Source: Clostridiales bacterium
GTDB taxonomy: Bacteria > Bacillota > Clostridia > Oscillospirales > Oscillospiraceae
DNA length: 64,000 bases
Reading direction: 5' to 3'
Assembly (NCBI GenBank): GCA_004558025.1
Contig: SFEG01000003.1
Span: forward strand, 1 to 64,000
Part shown: one piece after another, positions 61,706-64,000 of the stretch
How positions within the stretch are numbered: the stretch's first letter is position 1
How the letters are laid out: every line of letters starts with the position of its first letter
Made by a program: the position numbers and the translations under genes
The notes under the pieces: model-generated
What the model was told of the DNA's origin: nothing
Database searches by the model: none
What the model saw: only the letters and a program-made list of their open reading frames with translations

Positions 61706-61738
61706 ATACCGTCGTAGAATGTATACGACGGTATTTTA
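61706..61738 (+). terminator. noc terminator
   Basis: ATACCGTCGTA (61706-61716) pairs with TACGACGGTAT (61724-61734), then TTT. Confidence 0.8.
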
Positions 61739-61756
61739 AATGTTGGAGGCGCTGAA

Positions 61757-62056
61757 ATGATAAGCTATTTTTCCGAGCTGAGGTACAAAGAGGTCATCGA
61801 CGTACACACCGGCAAACGCCTCGGATATGTGTGCGACGCGGAGTTTGACGAGACAGAGGGGCGGCTCATCTCGCTCATAACGCCCGGAAAGGCCAGGTTT
61901 TTCGGGCTTTTCGGCAGGGAGGACGACTATATCCTGCCGTGGAAATGCATCGTGCGCATTGGCGGAGACGTCATCCTCGTCGAGACTGCGGACGATCAGC
62001 CGCGCCGACGCAGAAAAAAAGAAAAAATTTTTGACAAAATGGCAAAAAACTATTGA
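61757..62056 (+). CDS. YlmC/YmxH-family PRC-barrel protein
   Basis: A 99-aa small beta-barrel protein with FSELRYKEVIDVHTGKRLGYV and the EGRLISLITPG segment typical of the YlmC/YmxH family, which is found in spore-forming Bacillota and linked to sporulation by co-occurrence. The C-terminus is very basic (RRRRKKEKIFDKM), perhaps for nucleic-acid contact. TGGAGG lies before the ATG. No membrane segment. Confidence 0.85.
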   Translation: MISYFSELRYKEVIDVHTGKRLGYVCDAEFDETEGRLISLITPGKARFFGLFGREDDYILPWKCIVRIGGDVILVETADDQPRRRRKKEKIFDKMAKNY

Positions 62057-62081
62057 AAACCCGATGGAATTTTGATATTAT
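62053..62081 (+). promoter_or_regulatory. promoter of rpsB-tsf
   Basis: TTGAAA (62053-62058), 17-bp spacer, TATTAT (62076-62081). It leaves a leader of about 95 nt before rpsB, long enough for S2 autoregulation, which I cannot demonstrate. Confidence 0.7.
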
Positions 62082-62183
62082 ATCAAGGCATTTCGCACGG
62101 GCACGGACTTTTCCGCATGTGACTACGGTTTGTGGGAAGGGAAGATGTGCTCGGAGGAAAAAACAAATCAGGAGGAAAAACAA

Positions 62184-62927
62184 ATGTCAGTAGTATCAAT
62201 GAAGCAGCTGCTGGAAGCCGGTGTCCACTTCGGACACCAGACCCGCCGCTGGAACCCCAAGATGGCCGAGTATATCTACATGGAGCGTAACGGCATCTAC
62301 ATCATCGACCTTCAGAAGACCGTCAAAAAGCTCGAAGAGGCTTACAACTTCGTTCGCGACGTTGCAGCAAACGGTCAGAGCATCCTGTTCGTCGGCACCA
62401 AGAAGCAGGCGGCAGAGGCAGTCAAGGAAGAGGCTTCCCGCGTAGGTATGTACTATGTCAACGCACGTTGGCTCGGCGGCATGCTCACCAACTTCAAGAC
62501 CATGCGCACCCGTATCGATCGCCTTGCTCAGCTCAAGAAGATGCAGGAGGACGGCACCTTCGATATGCTTCCCAAGAAGGAAGTCATGAAGCACATGGGC
62601 GAGATGGAAAAGCTCGAGAAGTACCTCGGCGGCGTCAAGGAAATGAAGAAGCTCCCCGGCGCAATGTTCGTCGTTGACCCCCGCAAGGAGCACAACGCCA
62701 TCGCAGAGGCCCGCAAGCTGCACATCCCCATCGTCGCAATAGTCGACACCAACTGCGACCCCGATGAGGTCGATTACGTTATCCCCGCAAACGATGACGC
62801 TATCCGCGCCATCCGCCTGATCGCTTCCACCATGGCAAACGCCGTTCAGGAAGGCCGTCAGGGCGCCGACGCTGAGGTCGAGGAGACCCTGGCAGAGGCT
62901 GAGGCCGAGAAGGTAGACGAGGAATAA
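62184..62927 (+). CDS. rpsB: 30S ribosomal protein S2
   Basis: A 247-aa ribosomal protein with the S2 signatures KQLLEAGVHFGHQTRRWNPKM (split around Gly; residues 6-26), YIIDLQKT and FVVDPRKEHNAIAEARKLHIP (about 173-193), and an acidic tail. The start at 62184 follows CAGGAGGAAA; an earlier in-frame ATG at 62130 lies in the leader. Co-transcribed with tsf, as in most bacteria. Confidence 0.97.
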   Translation: MSVVSMKQLLEAGVHFGHQTRRWNPKMAEYIYMERNGIYIIDLQKTVKKLEEAYNFVRDVAANGQSILFVGTKKQAAEAVKEEASRVGMYYVNARWLGGMLTNFKTMRTRIDRLAQLKKMQEDGTFDMLPKKEVMKHMGEMEKLEKYLGGVKEMKKLPGAMFVVDPRKEHNAIAEARKLHIPIVAIVDTNCDPDEVDYVIPANDDAIRAIRLIASTMANAVQEGRQGADAEVEETLAEAEAEKVDEE

Positions 62928-62982
62928 TTAATAAGGGAGCACATCCTGCTCCCTTTCTTAAATACTGTAGGAGGAAAAAGTA

Positions 62983-63918
62983 ATGGCATTTACAGCACAG
63001 GACGTAAAAACTCTCCGTGAGATGACCGGCGTTGGCATGATGGACTGCAAGAAGGCACTGTCCGAGTGCGACGGCGATATGGACAAGGCCGTTGAGTATC
63101 TTCGTGAGAAGGGCCTTGCAAAGGCAGCAAAGAAGGCCGGCCGCATCGCTGCGGAAGGCATGGCATATGCATCCGTCTGCCCCGAGTGCGGCGTCGGCGC
63201 AGTTGTTGAAGTAAACTGCGAGACCGACTTCTGCGCAAAGAGCGATCTGTTCGTATCTTTCGTTAAGGATATCTGCAAGGTCGTCCTGAAGGACAACCCC
63301 GCCGACGTTGATGCACTTCAGCAGTGCAAGTACCCCGGCAGCGAGCTGACCGTAGCCGAGACCATGCCCGAGAAGGTCATGTCCATCGGCGAGAATCTTC
63401 AGATCCGTCGCTTCGCCCGCTTCGGCGAGAACACCTCCGTTGCTTACGTTCACGCAGGCGGCAAGATCGGCGTTCTCGTAAACCTCGAGGTTGAAGGCGG
63501 CATCGACGCAACCGAGGTAGGCAAGAACATCGCAATGCAGATCGCGGCTCTCAATCCCCGCTTCTGGGATAAGTCCCAGGTCACCGAGGATGTCCTCGCA
63601 GAGGAGAAGAAGGTCGCTCTCGCACTTATGGACAATGATCCGAAGATGGCCTCCAAGCCCGCACAGGTCAAGGAAAAGATCGTCATGGGCAAGCTGAACA
63701 AGTACTACGAAGAGAACTGCCTCATGCAGATGGAGTTCGTTCGCGGCGACCTGTTCCAGGGCAGCGTTGAGAAGTACATTGCCGACGCGGCAAAGAAGCT
63801 CGGCGGCAGCATCAAGTTTGTCGACGCGGTTCGCTTCCAGACCGGCGAAGGCATCGAAAAGAAGGAAGAGGACTTCGCGGCAGAGGTCGCAGCCCAGATG
63901 AACATGGGCAAGAAGTAA
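62983..63918 (+). CDS. tsf: elongation factor Ts
   Basis: A 311-aa nucleotide-exchange factor for EF-Tu. N-terminal UBA-like domain (DVKTLREMTGVGMMDCKKAL), the family motif VEVNCETDF near residues 71-79 (TDFC here, where TDFV is usual), VHAGGKIGVLVNLE near 150 and EENCLMQM-F near 245. A CPECG pair at 60-64 is a small oddity. TAGGAGG precedes the ATG. Confidence 0.96.
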   Translation: MAFTAQDVKTLREMTGVGMMDCKKALSECDGDMDKAVEYLREKGLAKAAKKAGRIAAEGMAYASVCPECGVGAVVEVNCETDFCAKSDLFVSFVKDICKVVLKDNPADVDALQQCKYPGSELTVAETMPEKVMSIGENLQIRRFARFGENTSVAYVHAGGKIGVLVNLEVEGGIDATEVGKNIAMQIAALNPRFWDKSQVTEDVLAEEKKVALALMDNDPKMASKPAQVKEKIVMGKLNKYYEENCLMQMEFVRGDLFQGSVEKYIADAAKKLGGSIKFVDAVRFQTGEGIEKKEEDFAAEVAAQMNMGKK

Positions 63919-63937
63919 TTCCCGAATTTGATAAATC

Positions 63938-63973
63938 AAAATCCGGCAGAGTTTTCTCTGCCGGATTTTTTTA
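63938..63973. terminator. terminator of rpsB-tsf
   Basis: ATCCGGCAGAG (63941-63951), TTTT loop, CTCTGCCGGAT (63956-63966), flanked by A and T runs, so it serves both directions. Confidence 0.9.
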
Positions 63974-64000
63974 TTCAGGCTTTGCGGGGGGCTCTCCGTC
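63971..64000 (-). CDS. C-terminal end of a convergent gene
   Basis: On the minus strand the window edge reads DGEPPAKPE and then TAA at 63973-63971, next to the bidirectional terminator. This suggests a convergent gene whose body lies outside the window. Nine codons do not allow an assignment. Confidence 0.35.
   Translation of the reverse strand, partial: DGEPPAKPE

Noticed and set aside
62088..62183. A defined S2 autoregulatory RNA element before rpsB
   Set aside because: The leader length is suitable, but I could not recognise the known conserved structure, so it is only mentioned with the promoter.

Overview
The window looks like the chromosome of a gut-type Clostridia (Bacillota), probably Oscillospiraceae or a close relative. 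The reasons are the strong AGGAGG-type ribosome binding sites, two T-box leaders, a yybP-ykoY leader, the ylxM-ffh-rpsP-khpA-rimM-trmD operon, pyruvate phosphate dikinase, the sporulation-linked YlmC/YmxH and Noc proteins, and remnants of Tn1549/CD1108-type conjugative elements. Most genes are GC-rich. The accessory stretches at about 7.0-7.8, 10.9-12.0 and 39.9-52.2 kb look more AT-rich by eye. No species can be named from the sequence alone.

Layout. 1-6.1 kb: a broken IS21-type element abuts a minus-strand redox operon made of a 2-hydroxyacyl-CoA dehydratase remnant, a flavodoxin/ferredoxin protein, a molybdopterin oxidoreductase, a hydrogenase-like iron-sulfur protein without H-cluster ligands, and an ECF-type S component. 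A divergent TetR gene with a perfect sigma-A promoter faces it. 7-12.1 kb: an accessory stretch with IS-end-like repeats, a palindrome carrying a tRNA 3' end, two XRE regulators, a LiaF-like protein, a tryptophan T-box in front of a dead trpB, and an XRE-controlled cluster of three tiny cysteine-rich proteins plus a 174-aa protein. 12.1-39.8 kb: mainly core genes (ychF, a TRIC-type channel, a manganese-type riboswitch with a shortened CorC and a P-type ATPase, T-box-thrS, lgt, two M16 proteases, a 2390-aa cyclic beta-1,2-glucan synthase-like enzyme, the ffh-trmD operon with a TrmD-acetyltransferase fusion, rsmA, ppdK). 39.9-52.2 kb: an island flanked by conjugative-element remnants, holding a nickel/cobalt regulon. 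52.3-64 kb: a DUF3795 protein and a decayed ECF sigma region, then prs-pth, a glycogen operon (glgC-glgD-glgP plus a PfkB kinase), noc, ylmC and rpsB-tsf.

The most interesting unit is the 40.75-50.5 kb metal regulon. A 19-bp motif that varies at only three positions occurs three times: twice before a tandem pair of CsoR/InrS-type sensors and once before a NikM(PDGLE)-NikQ-NikO importer. In the two proximal sites the motif overlaps the -35 box by exactly the same two bases. The first sensor has a histidine-rich tail and the C-H-C metal site. The second has lost every ligand. Between sensors and importer sits a 2024-aa secreted subtilase with GLUG, leucine-rich and SLH modules.

A second theme is gene decay by internal deletion. 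The dehydratase, trpB, corC, an ECF sigma gene and a conjugative-element gene all carry internal deletions, frameshifts or stops, and some junctions lie at short repeats.
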